DNA of 64,000 bases from Stentor coeruleus (lineage: Eukaryota; Ciliophora; Heterotrichea; Heterotrichida; Stentoridae): contig MPUH01000094.1 of assembly GCA_001970955.1 (NCBI GenBank), positions 46,075 through 110,074 on the forward strand, given 5' to 3'. Within the stretch, counting starts at the first letter, position 1, and the number at the start of each line of letters is the position of its first letter. Below, in pieces: positions 50,125 through 61,351 of the stretch. The notes below the pieces were generated by a model. The model saw nothing but the letters and a program-made list of their open reading frames with translations. It did not search any database and had not been told where the DNA came from. A program made the position numbers and the translations under genes.

Positions 50125-51384
50125 ATGGAAGCCTTTAGCAATCAGACTACACAAATCCTAAGTAACTATACCTCTTATACTTTAAAGAAAATCATGAAAA
50201 ACATTAGAAATCCAGCATCAAAAAAGCAAGATATGATTCGATCTATAATCTTTTACCTATCAAATCCAGAAAATGAACCGAACTTTTCTTATGTGTTCCC
50301 TAAAGAACTTCTAAACGACCTTGCAATAATCCTCCCCGACAAAAATATTAAGTGCATTTGTGATAAAACCAGTGGTAATAACCTTATATTTTGTAGAACT
50401 TGCAATAAAAAACAACATATCTCATGTATGGGAAGTTTATCTATGCTTAAATTCTACGAATGTACATCTTGTATGATTATAAAAATGAACCCAGCTGATG
50501 AAGTTTTAGACTTTTTAGTATCCCCTTACATGATTGGTCAGCAAATCATTAGAAAATCCTTTAATTACACAGAAAGCTTAAAAAATGAAGTTTTTTCTAA
50601 TAAGTCGAATATTGAGATACAATTTAGGTGTATAAAAATACAAAAACCTGGGTACTGTATGTCTTGGCCTAATAAAGCTGAACTTTATATAAACAATATG
50701 TCTATAAGGAAGTTTAAACAGTCATCATTTATAAGTAAAAAAAATGATATTGATCTTGGCTTAATTACCGCTATTAAGATTGGAATTAATGAGATTTGGA
50801 TGACTAAAGATTCAGATAACGATGATTATGCTTTAGCTGTTGTTAAAGTCCGTAAGCTTACAAATGAAGAAATCCTCCAAAAGATGTCTAAGGTTTTTAT
50901 ATTAAAAGATAAAAGTATTGAATTTATAAAAGCCAAGTTTTCTGATGATAATGAAATAAAGTCTTGTTCAATAAGGTTGAATTTAAAATGCCCTTATACA
51001 CTAAGGATAATTAATATTCCTGTACGTGGTAAAGATTGTTCTCATCTTAGTTGTTTTGATTTGAAAATTTTCATTGATATACAAAAATATGAGAATTACT
51101 CATGGAAGTGTCCGATTTGTAAAAAATTAGCTTATGAAGTGTATATAGATAAGTATTTTGAAGAAATATTGAATGGCTGCAAGAATATTGACAAGCTTGA
51201 AGGGATTCAATTAAAAGATGATGGGAGTTATGATGAGATATATTTTGAAGATGAAGATAATAGTTTGAAAAGAAAGTGTGACGAAAATGAACACCCAAAT
51301 AAAAAACTTAAAAAAGATAGTGAATATGTTTTTATCAAAGACTCACAACCTTCAAGACAATGTGTTATTATTATAGATGACTAA
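50125..51384 (+). CDS. PIAS/Siz-type SUMO E3 ligase (PHD + SP-RING + C-terminal SIM)
   Basis: 419 residues. A PHD finger spans about C77-C116 (CICDKTSGNNLIFC...CNKKQHISC...CTSC). A PINIT-like region follows, then the SP-RING at about 285-335 (CPYTLRIINIPVRGKDCSHLSCFD...WKCPICKK), whose reduced metal-ligand set (Cys, His, Cys, Cys) is typical of SUMO rather than ubiquitin ligases. The tail is acidic with a nuclear-type basic motif (KKLKKD) and ends CVIIIDD, a SUMO-interacting motif. PHD plus SP-RING matches plant/yeast Siz proteins. It would transfer SUMO to nuclear targets. A 65-bp duplication around n at 51423 covers the stop and 3' UTR only. Confidence 0.9.
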   Translation: MEAFSNQTTQILSNYTSYTLKKIMKNIRNPASKKQDMIRSIIFYLSNPENEPNFSYVFPKELLNDLAIILPDKNIKCICDKTSGNNLIFCRTCNKKQHISCMGSLSMLKFYECTSCMIIKMNPADEVLDFLVSPYMIGQQIIRKSFNYTESLKNEVFSNKSNIEIQFRCIKIQKPGYCMSWPNKAELYINNMSIRKFKQSSFISKKNDIDLGLITAIKIGINEIWMTKDSDNDDYALAVVKVRKLTNEEILQKMSKVFILKDKSIEFIKAKFSDDNEIKSCSIRLNLKCPYTLRIINIPVRGKDCSHLSCFDLKIFIDIQKYENYSWKCPICKKLAYEVYIDKYFEEILNGCKNIDKLEGIQLKDDGSYDEIYFEDEDNSLKRKCDENEHPNKKLKKDSEYVFIKDSQPSRQCVIIIDD

Positions 51385-51488
51385 AAGGCTTTTATAAAAT
51401 TTATGTTGAAATTGTAGGTTTTNCAATGTGTTATTATTATAGATGACTAAAAGGCTTTTATAAAATTTATGTTGAAATTGTAGGTTTT
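51358..51488. repeat. Assembly join: 65-bp duplication around n at 51423
   Basis: 51358-51422 and 51424-51488 are identical. It duplicates the end of the SUMO ligase gene, including its stop codon, without affecting the protein. Confidence 0.9.
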
Positions 51489-51805
51489 GATGTAAAAATG
51501 TATGGAAATCATAAATATTTGTTTTATGATATTTATTACCTGACTAAAAACAGAACACAAATTTTAAGTTTATTACCAAAAACTTCCATTAAATCAACCT
51601 AAAATTCTCATATCCCCATCTCTAAAACCTAAAATAATTTCCCTTAACCATAACTTCTCTCCTTATCCCCACCCACATCATATATCAGCATTTCACCAAA
51701 TCTTCAAAATCCTTTCAACCCATAATCCAATCCAATCTCCATATCCCAAAATCCAAAAAAACTCTTCTTTTAATTCCAAAATCATCTAAACCTTAGTAGA
51801 AAAAA
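51489..51805. other. Upstream spacer, C-rich and nearly G-free
   Basis: About 317 bp before the DHHC gene. From about 51560 to 51790 the plus strand has very few G and many C. No ORF or RNA gene. Confidence 0.6.
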
Positions 51806-53373
51806 ATGTCTGATTTCCCCATAGTGTCTGTGACAGAAGGTAGTGAGCAAGACCTCGAAATCAAACTCTCAGCCTATAAAAAATCTTTAATCGCCTACAA
51901 AGATGCATCTGGAAACACTGTACTTCATACAAGTCTTCAAAACGAGAAAATGGGTTTTATAAAAATCCTCATAGAAAACGTAAAAAACATCTAGGAAAAA
52001 AACTATTCAACTCCTAATGAAATCACAAATTGGGTTAATGAAGTGAATCAAGATGGTTATTCTGTTTTACATCTTTCAGTTTCTAAAGGAATATTAGTAA
52101 ACTTAAACTTAGACATTGGTCAGATTACTTATTCAATATGGGGCAAGTACAGATATCAAAACACCAATGGGTCTTGATGTAGTTCATTTAGCAGCACAAG
52201 GAGATTTTCCTCAACTTATAGCATATTTTGTAGAGATAGGGCTGAATTTAGAAAGTATTGATTCTAGAGGCTTAACCCCATTACACTGGGCAAGCTATAT
52301 GGGTGCATATCATTCAGCTTTAGTTTTATGTTCATGTAGAGTATCTAGAAATACTAAAGATTTAGAAGGTCATACACCCTTACACCTTGCAGTTGTAGGT
52401 AACAATTTAAGATGTGTGAAATTATTAGTTATTAAAGGAGCTATTAAAGATATCAAAGATAGTCAAGGGAAAACCCCAATGGACCATGCAGTTATTAACA
52501 GACATAAAAACATTATTGATTCTTTAAAAAACAACACCTTCCTTGAAATCATGGGTTTTAAACCTAATATTACCCCTTTCGCAACAAGTTTATGGCCTTT
52601 TGTCATCCTTATGGGAATACTTATCAGTTCTTTTATTATAGTCGGCATATTCTGCGCAACTTGTAATTTATATACAGACAATCGTGAAGGGTCCTATCTT
52701 TTTGCCATAACCTCAACAATAGTAGTTTGTCTTATGATATACATCGTGAATTCTGATCCTGGGTTTCTTCAAAAAAAACCTAATACCAAACTTACAGTAA
52801 AAAAAAACTTAGGAACTTTATTACAATCATAAACCTGGGGAAATATGCCCAGACTGCGGTATTGTCAAAGTTTTAAGATCAAGACATTGTCATCAATGCC
52901 ATCGATGTGTAAAAAAATTCGATCATCATTGTCAATGGATGAATAATTGTATTGGGGCAAAAAACTTAGGAATTTTTTATGGGTTCATACTTACTTTATG
53001 GTTTAATATCATCATAGGAATTTGGCTTTGTTGTAGTGTTTTAGCATCAGCCAAAGATGATAATGATGGTGATGATATACCTTTAATAACATCAAAAGTT
53101 ATTGGAGGAATATCAATTTTTATAGAATTGTTTATGTTTTTCCCTGTTAGTTATCTTCTTTGGACCCATACGAAAAATTTTATATCAGGTTTGACAACAA
53201 ATGAAAGAATGTCAGCAGGGAGTAAAGCATCTAAAAATACTAAAGGATGTTTAGGTAACTGTGGGGATATGTGTTGTAATAGTTCAAAAGATGAAGAAGA
53301 TGCTATTGCAGGACGTTTTGACAGCACATCAAGTGAGAATTTCTTAGAAGTTTCATTACAAGAGACAAAATAA
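51806..53373 (+). CDS. Ankyrin-repeat DHHC palmitoyltransferase
   Basis: Four exons (51806-51979, 51995-52096, 52113-52796, 52813-53373) with introns of 15, 16 and 16 nt (gtaaaaaacatctag, gtaaacttaaacttag, gtaaaaaaaaacttag) give 506 residues. Ankyrin repeats fill the first half (GNTVLHTSLQNEKMG, GLTPLHWASYMGAYHSA, GHTPLHLAVVGNNLRCVKLL). Two membrane helices follow, then the Cys-rich domain CPDC...RSRHCHQCHRCVKKFDHHCQWMNNCIG with the catalytic DHHC, then two more helices. This is the ZDHHC13/17 (HIP14, Akr1) layout; the ankyrin domain recruits substrates for S-palmitoylation, usually at the Golgi. The third intron interrupts the region just before the Cys-rich domain. Confidence 0.95.
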
Positions 53374-53388
53374 TAGGTTATAATAAAT

Positions 53389-53823
53389 ATGCTTGTCCTT
53401 TTTATATCAAAGTCAATATTTAGGTTTATTCATATCATGTGCGCTTGTGTTTCTATAGGAAATGCAATCACTGACTTGTTTTGGGAGCATGATGAATCTA
53501 CTGGTTATATTGCTTTACATATTACTTGTGGGATTTTATTACTGATTAGTGGGATTGTCAATATTATATTAGCGAAACCTTCAAGTATTTTTAATCATGA
53601 AGATAAGAAAACCTGGTCTGCACTTGTGTATTCAAAACTTGCTATTTGGCTGTTTTTTTTGAGAATTCCAGATGCGATATGTAACTCGTTGGGGTATAAT
53701 TTCCCTAGAGCTGAGTTTAACTTTTTCTTGGTTATTCTTATTGGGATTATTAGTGTTATTGCTAAGAACTTTAGAGATATGTTCTCGAGAAAACCTGATG
53801 AGATACTTAAAGCTATGGAGTGA
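53389..53823 (+). CDS. Small four-helix membrane protein
   Basis: 144 residues with four hydrophobic segments (around 3-30, 40-62, 72-95 and 110-130) and a basic C-terminal tail (KNFRDMFSRKPDEILKAME). No signature I recognise. It starts 15 nt after the DHHC stop codon on the same strand, so the two are either transcribed together or have nearly abutting transcripts. It ends in TGA, with a TAG one codon later. Confidence 0.6.
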   Translation: MLVLFISKSIFRFIHIMCACVSIGNAITDLFWEHDESTGYIALHITCGILLLISGIVNIILAKPSSIFNHEDKKTWSALVYSKLAIWLFFLRIPDAICNSLGYNFPRAEFNFFLVILIGIISVIAKNFRDMFSRKPDEILKAME

Positions 53824-53988
53824 GGTTAGTAATTTAGGATTTATATAGGAAAAGATTGAATAATTTAGCGTTTATTTATTGATGATAGGATTAAAAAATT
53901 TGTTTTTAGGTTTATTGAAGATATAAAGGTTTATAGTTTATATTACATTTTATTTATATATACAAACTTAATCTTTATAAAATATAAT

Positions 53989-55662
53989 ATGTCACTTACA
54001 GAATTCTATTTAGCTACCTGGGAATATAAAGAAAAAATCGAAAAAAGATCATTTATCAAATCTAACAATGAAATTCTTCTCTCAAAAAATTTTGAAATTC
54101 CTCTCCAAGATCTTCTCTCCATGTCTTATGACCCCAACGATCATGAATCCCAAATATACTTTGCATGTTTAATCATCCATCGAATCATCCAAGAAGCTCC
54201 ATTAGGTCCCGGTTGTGAAAAATATCTTATTTACTTTGATTTCTTATACAATTCCACAATCTTATTTAAAGAATCATTAAAAGCAAACATCTCTTCATGG
54301 CTTATCCATGAAATATCAGAATTCAAAACTATAAACGACCTACTTGAATTTGCTAAAGAATTTTCAAATAAAGCCTATTATAATGAAATGAATTTTGTCA
54401 CATCATTCTTGAATAATAATTTTTTAAAATTCATATGCCAAGATTTTGATTCAATACTTGAGTTTGAAGATATTGAAAAAACCATAAATTATATTAAAAA
54501 CTGCGCGATAGGGCAAATTTATCGTATTGAATGTTTACCTATGATGGAAATAATTATAAATAACATTTGCTGTTATGTTGAAAAAATCTATGAAAATAGT
54601 AAGAGTGAAACACCTGCTGAGCAGAATAGAATTTTGGATGATGCTAGAAAAATTATTTCATATGTAAAAATTATTGTTATTAATGAAGGGCAAACTATAA
54701 AAAGGATACAAAATATTGAGTTGATGATTGGAAATTGTCATGTTGCTCATTTAAATTTAGTGAGTGGAAATAATAATATTCAAATACAACCTAGAACAAG
54801 GAATCCTCATTTGATTTATGATTTTCAAAATATTCGGTTTTTTGATATGATTTTTACAACTACAAATGATAAATTTACAGTTTCAGTTTATAAAGCTTCG
54901 CATAGTAAAATTGGGGACATTGCTGTAAAGATTTATTTTTCGAAAACAGGTGAGAATCCATTAAATAAATTCGCTTCTGAATTGGAAATATTAAGCAAGT
55001 TATCTGAATTGGCTTCTAGTAATAATTGTTTTATGAAATTTTATGGATCTTGGGTTGATCAGAATTGTCTTTATATTGCTATGGAGTATCATTCGCACAA
55101 TCTTATGGAAGTTATATCATATTATAGATCAAATAATATAAAATTTACTGAGGAAATCTTAAGAAATATGATAATAAAACTTTTAGAATCTTTTGCTATA
55201 ATGGAGACTAAAGGTATTTATCATAGAGACATTAAACCTCATAATATTCTTTTAACAAACGATTTCAATTTAAAAATAATAGACTTCAGTATTTCAGATA
55301 TCAAAGAAATCTCAGAAAATACTTTAATTACAGGATCAGGCCAAATTCAAGGAACAAAAGGTTATATGGCCCCTGAACTTCAATCACTAATAGACTCAGG
55401 TCATGCAATAGGAACTTATAACATAGTAAAAGCTGATGTTTTTTCATTAGGAATGACTATATTACAAATTATACTTATGGAAGATCTCGCAACACTTAAC
55501 AGAGCACAAAACAACCATATATTAATGGAAAAAATTGAACTCGTTAATACAATTTGGATAAAAAACATTCTTAAGAAAATGCTTATTTTAGATTATAAAA
55601 AACGTTCGAGTTTTAAAGGACTTTTAATGGAGGTACCTAGTAATTCAACATCAGTGATTTAA
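53989..55662 (+). CDS. Divergent protein kinase with DFS in place of DFG
   Basis: 557 residues. The first about 285 residues are helical and unassigned. The kinase domain (about 290-545) has a poorly conserved glycine loop, a Lys in DIAVKIYF, an intact catalytic loop HRDIKPHN (412-419), but DFS at 432-434 instead of DFG, and APE in YMAPEL. The Asp that binds magnesium is kept, so some activity is possible; the glycine change and weak nucleotide loop suggest altered or reduced catalysis. No match to a standard kinase group by eye. Confidence 0.8.
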   Translation: MSLTEFYLATWEYKEKIEKRSFIKSNNEILLSKNFEIPLQDLLSMSYDPNDHESQIYFACLIIHRIIQEAPLGPGCEKYLIYFDFLYNSTILFKESLKANISSWLIHEISEFKTINDLLEFAKEFSNKAYYNEMNFVTSFLNNNFLKFICQDFDSILEFEDIEKTINYIKNCAIGQIYRIECLPMMEIIINNICCYVEKIYENSKSETPAEQNRILDDARKIISYVKIIVINEGQTIKRIQNIELMIGNCHVAHLNLVSGNNNIQIQPRTRNPHLIYDFQNIRFFDMIFTTTNDKFTVSVYKASHSKIGDIAVKIYFSKTGENPLNKFASELEILSKLSELASSNNCFMKFYGSWVDQNCLYIAMEYHSHNLMEVISYYRSNNIKFTEEILRNMIIKLLESFAIMETKGIYHRDIKPHNILLTNDFNLKIIDFSISDIKEISENTLITGSGQIQGTKGYMAPELQSLIDSGHAIGTYNIVKADVFSLGMTILQIILMEDLATLNRAQNNHILMEKIELVNTIWIKNILKKMLILDYKKRSSFKGLLMEVPSNSTSVI

Positions 55663-55949
55663 ATGGGGTTTTTTTTTATAAAATAAAATTAAGTCCTTTA
55701 ATAAAATCTTTTTTTGATAGTAAATATTGATGAATAATCTAATCAAACAATAACAAAAATCTTATAAACTAACTTATCTGATCTATTATATTTTTAATCT
55801 TACTAATCTATTATATTCCCTCATTATTATACATAATTTTAATCATCTTATAAAAATCATAACAACATGAAACTACTTTTCGCTTTTAGTCTAAATCCAA
55901 CAAAATTCATATTTTTCAACTCATTTGCGTATATTAAACATATATAAAA

Positions 55950-56930
55950 ATGATAAAAATCCCAGAAGTAAAAACCCAAAAATCACTTCGTCCATCTATA
56001 TCATCAAAACAACAACTTACTAACTCAAGTTCAGACCCTATAATTCGAAGTTTTAAAAATTCCCCAACTCCTTTAAAAGATTTAAACCCAATCAACGAAT
56101 ATCCAACTTTTGCCCCTAAAATTATCTCATGTAAAAATTTGGCGATTCCCCCAAATAAATCGAAAAACGGGCAAAATAATTCCCCTGTATTTTCTGAAAG
56201 ATTTCCAGATACTTCTAAGCTTTCTAAAGATTTGTTTCAAGAATTATATCAAATAAAACCTAATTCAGGATTAAAAAAACACGCGCCTCGCAAACATTTT
56301 TCAGGGGATGTTGGGGCAAATCCTTTAGCTGGGCTTATAGAAGGCTTGATAATTATAGAAAACAATGAGGGGTTTGGAATTTCTAAGGAAAAAGTTAAAA
56401 AATATCTTAAGTTTTTTGATGTAATAAGCGAGTATTTCTCAGGATCCGCACTTGTTCTTGGTAAAATGAAAGAGTTTTTCACGAAACTTTTTTATGAAAA
56501 CATTAAACTTAGTAAAGAACTTTTAGAAATTAAAGCCCAGCAAGGGGTTAGAGATATGGAAAGTATAGATCTTGACAATAATTTATCCACATTTGAAAAA
56601 CTTGAATCAAGTTTTTCTGATAAACTTATAGAAGAAAACAAAATTCTCTCCCAAAAAATCATAGACCTCCAAAAAGACCTCAATACAATAAAATCCAAAG
56701 AAAAGCAATACCAAAAATTCATTCTCTTCCTGAAATCCCGTGAAAGTAACTTCGAAGACCATTTCAAAGAGTACTTCTCCAAACATCCATCCAAAAAAAC
56801 CCCAAAATTCTCTCACAAAAGCCCAGACTCTAAAACCCACAGTGTAGGTATCCCAGACGAGTTTAGTAAAAACTTCGACTACTCTATTCCTCAAAATAGC
56901 CCAAAACTTTTCAAAATTTCTAAATACTAA
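55950..56930 (+). CDS. Hypothetical protein with central helical domain and coiled coil
   Basis: 326 residues. Disordered, Ser/Pro-rich ends flank a helical region (about 125-190, GLIEGLIIIENNEGFGISKE...) and a coiled coil (about 205-265, KLIEENKILSQKIIDLQKDL). It ends 30 bp before the convergent LIS1 stop. No family recognised. Confidence 0.55.
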   Translation: MIKIPEVKTQKSLRPSISSKQQLTNSSSDPIIRSFKNSPTPLKDLNPINEYPTFAPKIISCKNLAIPPNKSKNGQNNSPVFSERFPDTSKLSKDLFQELYQIKPNSGLKKHAPRKHFSGDVGANPLAGLIEGLIIIENNEGFGISKEKVKKYLKFFDVISEYFSGSALVLGKMKEFFTKLFYENIKLSKELLEIKAQQGVRDMESIDLDNNLSTFEKLESSFSDKLIEENKILSQKIIDLQKDLNTIKSKEKQYQKFILFLKSRESNFEDHFKEYFSKHPSKKTPKFSHKSPDSKTHSVGIPDEFSKNFDYSIPQNSPKLFKISKY

Positions 56931-56960
56931 TTAATTACGAATATAGGCAAAAAATATTAA

Positions 56961-58202
56961 TTACCTGCATTCCCATATCTTTATAGATTTATCAACACTT
57001 CCAGAAGCAAGAAGAGGATATCTAGGGTTCATAGCAATAGTCAGTATAAAATGCCCATGAGCATCTAAGAGTTTTTTTGCTGATGAACCTGAAGACAGGT
57101 CCCAAACCCTAATGCTCTTATCATCACTGCAGCTAATCAAATACTTACCTGAGGGGTGGAAAAGAACAGACTTCACCCAATTATCATGACCTCTAAGAAT
57201 CAAAAGACAGCTTCCATTCCAAACATCCCATATACGAATTGTTTTATCTCTACCAGATGAAGCTATAAACTCAGGGCTTTTACCTCTTTTTTCCTCTTCT
57301 CCGTTTTTGTTTTTAGATGTTAATAATAAAACTACAGCTTCTTTATTGGCAAAAGCTACGGTCTCAACAACATTTTCATGTCCAGAAAGGATGACTATTG
57401 GTTGAGTTGCTTCAAGACCCCAAACCATAACTGTTTCATCATTAGAACAACTAGCAAATAATGATCCATCTATATTTACTGTAAGTGAACGAACCCATTC
57501 AGTATGCCCAAGATAAGTTTTTATACAGAAACCAGTAGATACTTCCCATAATTTAATAGACTGATCTCTGGAACTAGATAAAATAAAGTCTCCAGCTGGA
57601 AGGAAACGTACACAACTAACATTATGGTCATGACCATGAAGGGTTTTCGTACAATCAAAAGTTTCAAAGGACCAGAGTTTTATAGAAAGATCTGCGGCAC
57701 AAGATACGAGAATTTGACCGTTATTTGGTTCAAATGCCACGCAGTTAACTGTTGCTGTGTGGCCTTTGAGAATTTTTTCTAAATTGCCAGTCTCATAATC
57801 CCATATTCTAATCGACCCGTCTTCTGAACAAGATGCGAAGACTGAGTAGACTGGATGGAATGACAAAGCTGTTATAGGTTCCCTGTGACCTAATAAATTA
57901 TAGCGTTCTGGGGCTCGTGGAAGGTTTTCAGAGACTTTGTTTGAATCTGAGAGTTTTTTCCCAGGCCCGTAGAAAGCCATTTCTTCTTTTAAAGTGTCGA
58001 GTTCTGATTGCAAACTCATCACTTTTTGTTGTAGCCTTACGACTGATGACCACTTTTTTTCTAGGATGTCGGCCGGACCTAAATCCCCACTTATGTTAGC
58101 TTCACGCTCAAATACTTCAGCAGACTGAGGGTAACTTGCTGATTTTAGGTAGCTGAGCATGGCTTTGTGCAATTTCTCTTTCTCCTTTTCGGTCAAAATC
58201 AT
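56961..58202 (-). CDS. LIS1: LIS1 (PAFAH1B1), dynein regulator
   Basis: 413 residues, very close to the usual 410. N-terminal LisH dimerisation motif (LHKAMLSYLKSASYPQSAEVF, about 10-31), coiled coil (VVRLQQKVMSLQSELDTLKEE, about 52-72), then seven WD40 repeats, each ending in W-D/E/S-type dipeptides (SIRIWDYETG, SIKLWSFETF, SIKLWEVSTG, TIRIWDVWNG, SIRVWDLSSG, SIKIWECR). LIS1 binds the dynein motor and controls microtubule-based transport. One repeat has a short Lys/Glu insertion (TSKNKNGEEEKRGKS) between WD blades, typical of LIS1. Confidence 0.96.
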   Translation of the reverse strand: MILTEKEKEKLHKAMLSYLKSASYPQSAEVFEREANISGDLGPADILEKKWSSVVRLQQKVMSLQSELDTLKEEMAFYGPGKKLSDSNKVSENLPRAPERYNLLGHREPITALSFHPVYSVFASCSEDGSIRIWDYETGNLEKILKGHTATVNCVAFEPNNGQILVSCAADLSIKLWSFETFDCTKTLHGHDHNVSCVRFLPAGDFILSSSRDQSIKLWEVSTGFCIKTYLGHTEWVRSLTVNIDGSLFASCSNDETVMVWGLEATQPIVILSGHENVVETVAFANKEAVVLLLTSKNKNGEEEKRGKSPEFIASSGRDKTIRIWDVWNGSCLLILRGHDNWVKSVLFHPSGKYLISCSDDKSIRVWDLSSGSSAKKLLDAHGHFILTIAMNPRYPLLASGSVDKSIKIWECR

Positions 58203-58974
58203 CCTTTTTATTATTACAGATTCCAGAATGCTTTTAGAGTATTATTTAAGATGGGATGCTTTTGGTTTGGATTGAATAGATGATGTAGATGATAGGATTA
58301 GAGAAAGTATTGGATGAGAAGTTTGGATAATAAGCAAGGTTTGAAAATGAAGATTTTGGAATAATTTTGAAAGTCACATGGGAGGTATTGAAGGGGTGTA
58401 AGTGTTTTTTATTATGAAATTATTGAGTTTGGGTATTTTTAAGTGTTAGAATATTGATTAGGTGCAACAATTATGTAGTAGGTTTAGAAGAAGTGATTTT
58501 TGAATATATTTTTTGAATGTTGGTGTTGAGTTCGGTGTTAATTTTATAAAATTAGATGTGGATGTTAAGAATACAGAATTAATACAGATAAGATACGTAA
58601 ATTGTTGTATCTGCAATAAAATATATGCAGTTCAGCTGTAATCTTATATTTCCCTATAAATTTCTCTATCATATACATTATTTTCTAATACAAAACCATT
58701 AATACCTTAATCATAAAAAATCTTACATATCTTCATTATTAAAATCTATATAAAAATTATCATCCTCTACTATCACCAAAAAAAATAAAAATTCCTATAA
58801 ACCAAATTTCCACAAAGCCTACAATTATAATATTCTCTTAACATCCTTCCTTACATCTTCTTCAAAACCCTATCCTAAAAACCTAATTTCTTCCACCATC
58901 TATTTTTCTTTAACATCCTAAATTCTCATCATATTCCACTTTTATAATAATTATTTGCCTATAATCTATTATTC
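58203..58974. other. Spacer between two minus-strand genes with skew switch
   Basis: 772 bp. 58203-58560, 5' of LIS1, is G-rich and C-poor on the plus strand (C-rich on the coding strand). 58650-58974, 3' of Rab6, is the reverse. The switch at about 58.6 kb shows that the skew follows gene ends and not the chromosome strand. No ORF or RNA gene. Confidence 0.65.
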
Positions 58975-59607
<633 letters not shown>

Positions 59608-59664
59608 TTATAATTTATATTTTAAATTTTTTTTTGATTTTTATTAGGTTTTGGGTTTTAAATA

Positions 59665-61128
59665 CTAGAACTCAATGCTTTTTTTTCGAGGTTCATCGAA
59701 AAAAGCTGCACAAACACCAACAAAACCAAAGAATAAAGATATTAGGAAAACCCCTAGGATCNCACCAACAAAACCAAAGAATAAAGATATTAGGAAAACC
59801 CCTAGGATCATACCACCTTCTACTTGAAATATAAGCCCTACTGTTATTGGCGATACAACTCCACCAAATTTACAACAAGCGTTCGCCCATCCTGTACCTA
59901 GTGACCTAATACTTACTGGATAACTTTCTGGAACTATTGCTAATAAACTTGAATATCCAAGGAAATTAAAAAAGTTAATAAAAGATGTGCTGAGCAAAAC
60001 CATCCAGTATGAATTTGATACAAGAAAAAGATAAACACAAACTCCTGATAATATAAATCCTATTGAAATTGTCCATTTTAGACCAAAACGAGTTGTTACT
60101 AAGTATGATGAAAGTATTGAACCTGGGATACCTAAACATACTTGAGCTAATATTGTGCTATATATGTCAAGGTCGTTTTTGATTTCAGAACCAATTTTAC
60201 TTAGGAGGATTGGCATAAATGATGAAAGTGCTGAGTAAGATATATCACTCATAAACATAGCCTAAATATATTATACCAATCCAAAAAGTAATGATTTTTT
60301 TATATGACTTTTAGCGAATAAATCTAGGAATTTAGGTTTAGTTTTTAATTCCATTAGTTTTTCATCTACGTGTTCGTTGATTGCCACAAATTCTACAGGG
60401 GTTAATAAATAAATATCTACATCTTTTTTGTTAAATGCTGCGATTTTTCTAAATAACTTTTACTCGAGTATTTGTATAGCTTTTTTGTCGCAGTTTTTAC
60501 GAACAAGATATTTTGGGGATTCTAATACTGTAAAAGAACTCATCCAAAATAATATTTGAAGGACAACTGCTATACCAACTACCCATCTCCATAAAGATAT
60601 CCCATGTGTACCAGCGACAATAACAAATATAGCCGATGAATAAGCAATAATCCCACCTACAACCATACAAATAGACAATAAAACCAAAGTCCAATTTTTC
60701 GAACTCGGCAAAGATTCAGAATATAAAGTCCCACCTAAAACAAGACTTCCCCCATTACAAAACCCAACACAAATTATAGAAATAGAAAGCATAGGATAAT
60801 TAGCTGATAACATATAAATCAATCCAAATATCCAAGTTAATATTCCAACAATTTGTAAACTTTTTAAACGTCCTTTAAGATTACCAATATAACCCCAGAA
60901 ATATGCTCCGGAAAACAAACCAAGTGTCTGACTTGTACCAAGAAATCCTTCTTCCACACTTGATAAATTCCAATCATTTCCAGCTTCTTTGATTGTTATT
61001 GATACTGTACTACCCCATAACATTACAGCACTCCAAGCTAATCCGCAGACGAGGAAATTTATGTTGTTGTATTTACCCCAACCAATTTGCTCTATTAGGT
61101 CGTTAACTTGCTCGACTTTTGTTGCCAT
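59665..61128 (-). CDS. MFS transporter (SV2/SLC22-like)
   Basis: Three exons (61128-60464, 60448-60277, 60261-59665) with 15-nt introns at 60449-60463 (gtaaaagttatttag) and 60262-60276 (gtataatatatttag). Twelve hydrophobic segments are expected; the N-terminal half shows the loop GNLKGRLKSLQIVG, equivalent to the MFS G-x-x-x-D-R-x-G-R-R motif, and FCNGGSLVLGGTLYSESLPS, like SV2 and organic-ion transporters. Substrate unknown. The 47-bp duplication around n at 59762 adds 16 false codons near the C-terminus. Splicing both introns makes a continuous protein. Confidence 0.85.
59715..59809. repeat. Assembly join: 47-bp duplication around n at 59762
   Basis: 59715-59761 and 59763-59809 are identical. 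In frame in the MFS transporter gene. Confidence 0.9.
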
Positions 61129-61351
61129 TTATTTAGTATAAGCTTAAGTTTTTATGAAAATACTTTAGAAAATCAATAAAAGCACATTTAAGAAGGAACA
61201 TTTTTTTATGTTGATTATGTTATAATTTTTAGATGTATTTGCTTTTTATTAGAAAGTATGGTTAGTTTATTTATAAATATTCATAACTATTATATAATTC
61301 TCATTAAAAAAATAATTGAATTTCTGAACTTGAAGTTTAATTTTAATTGTG

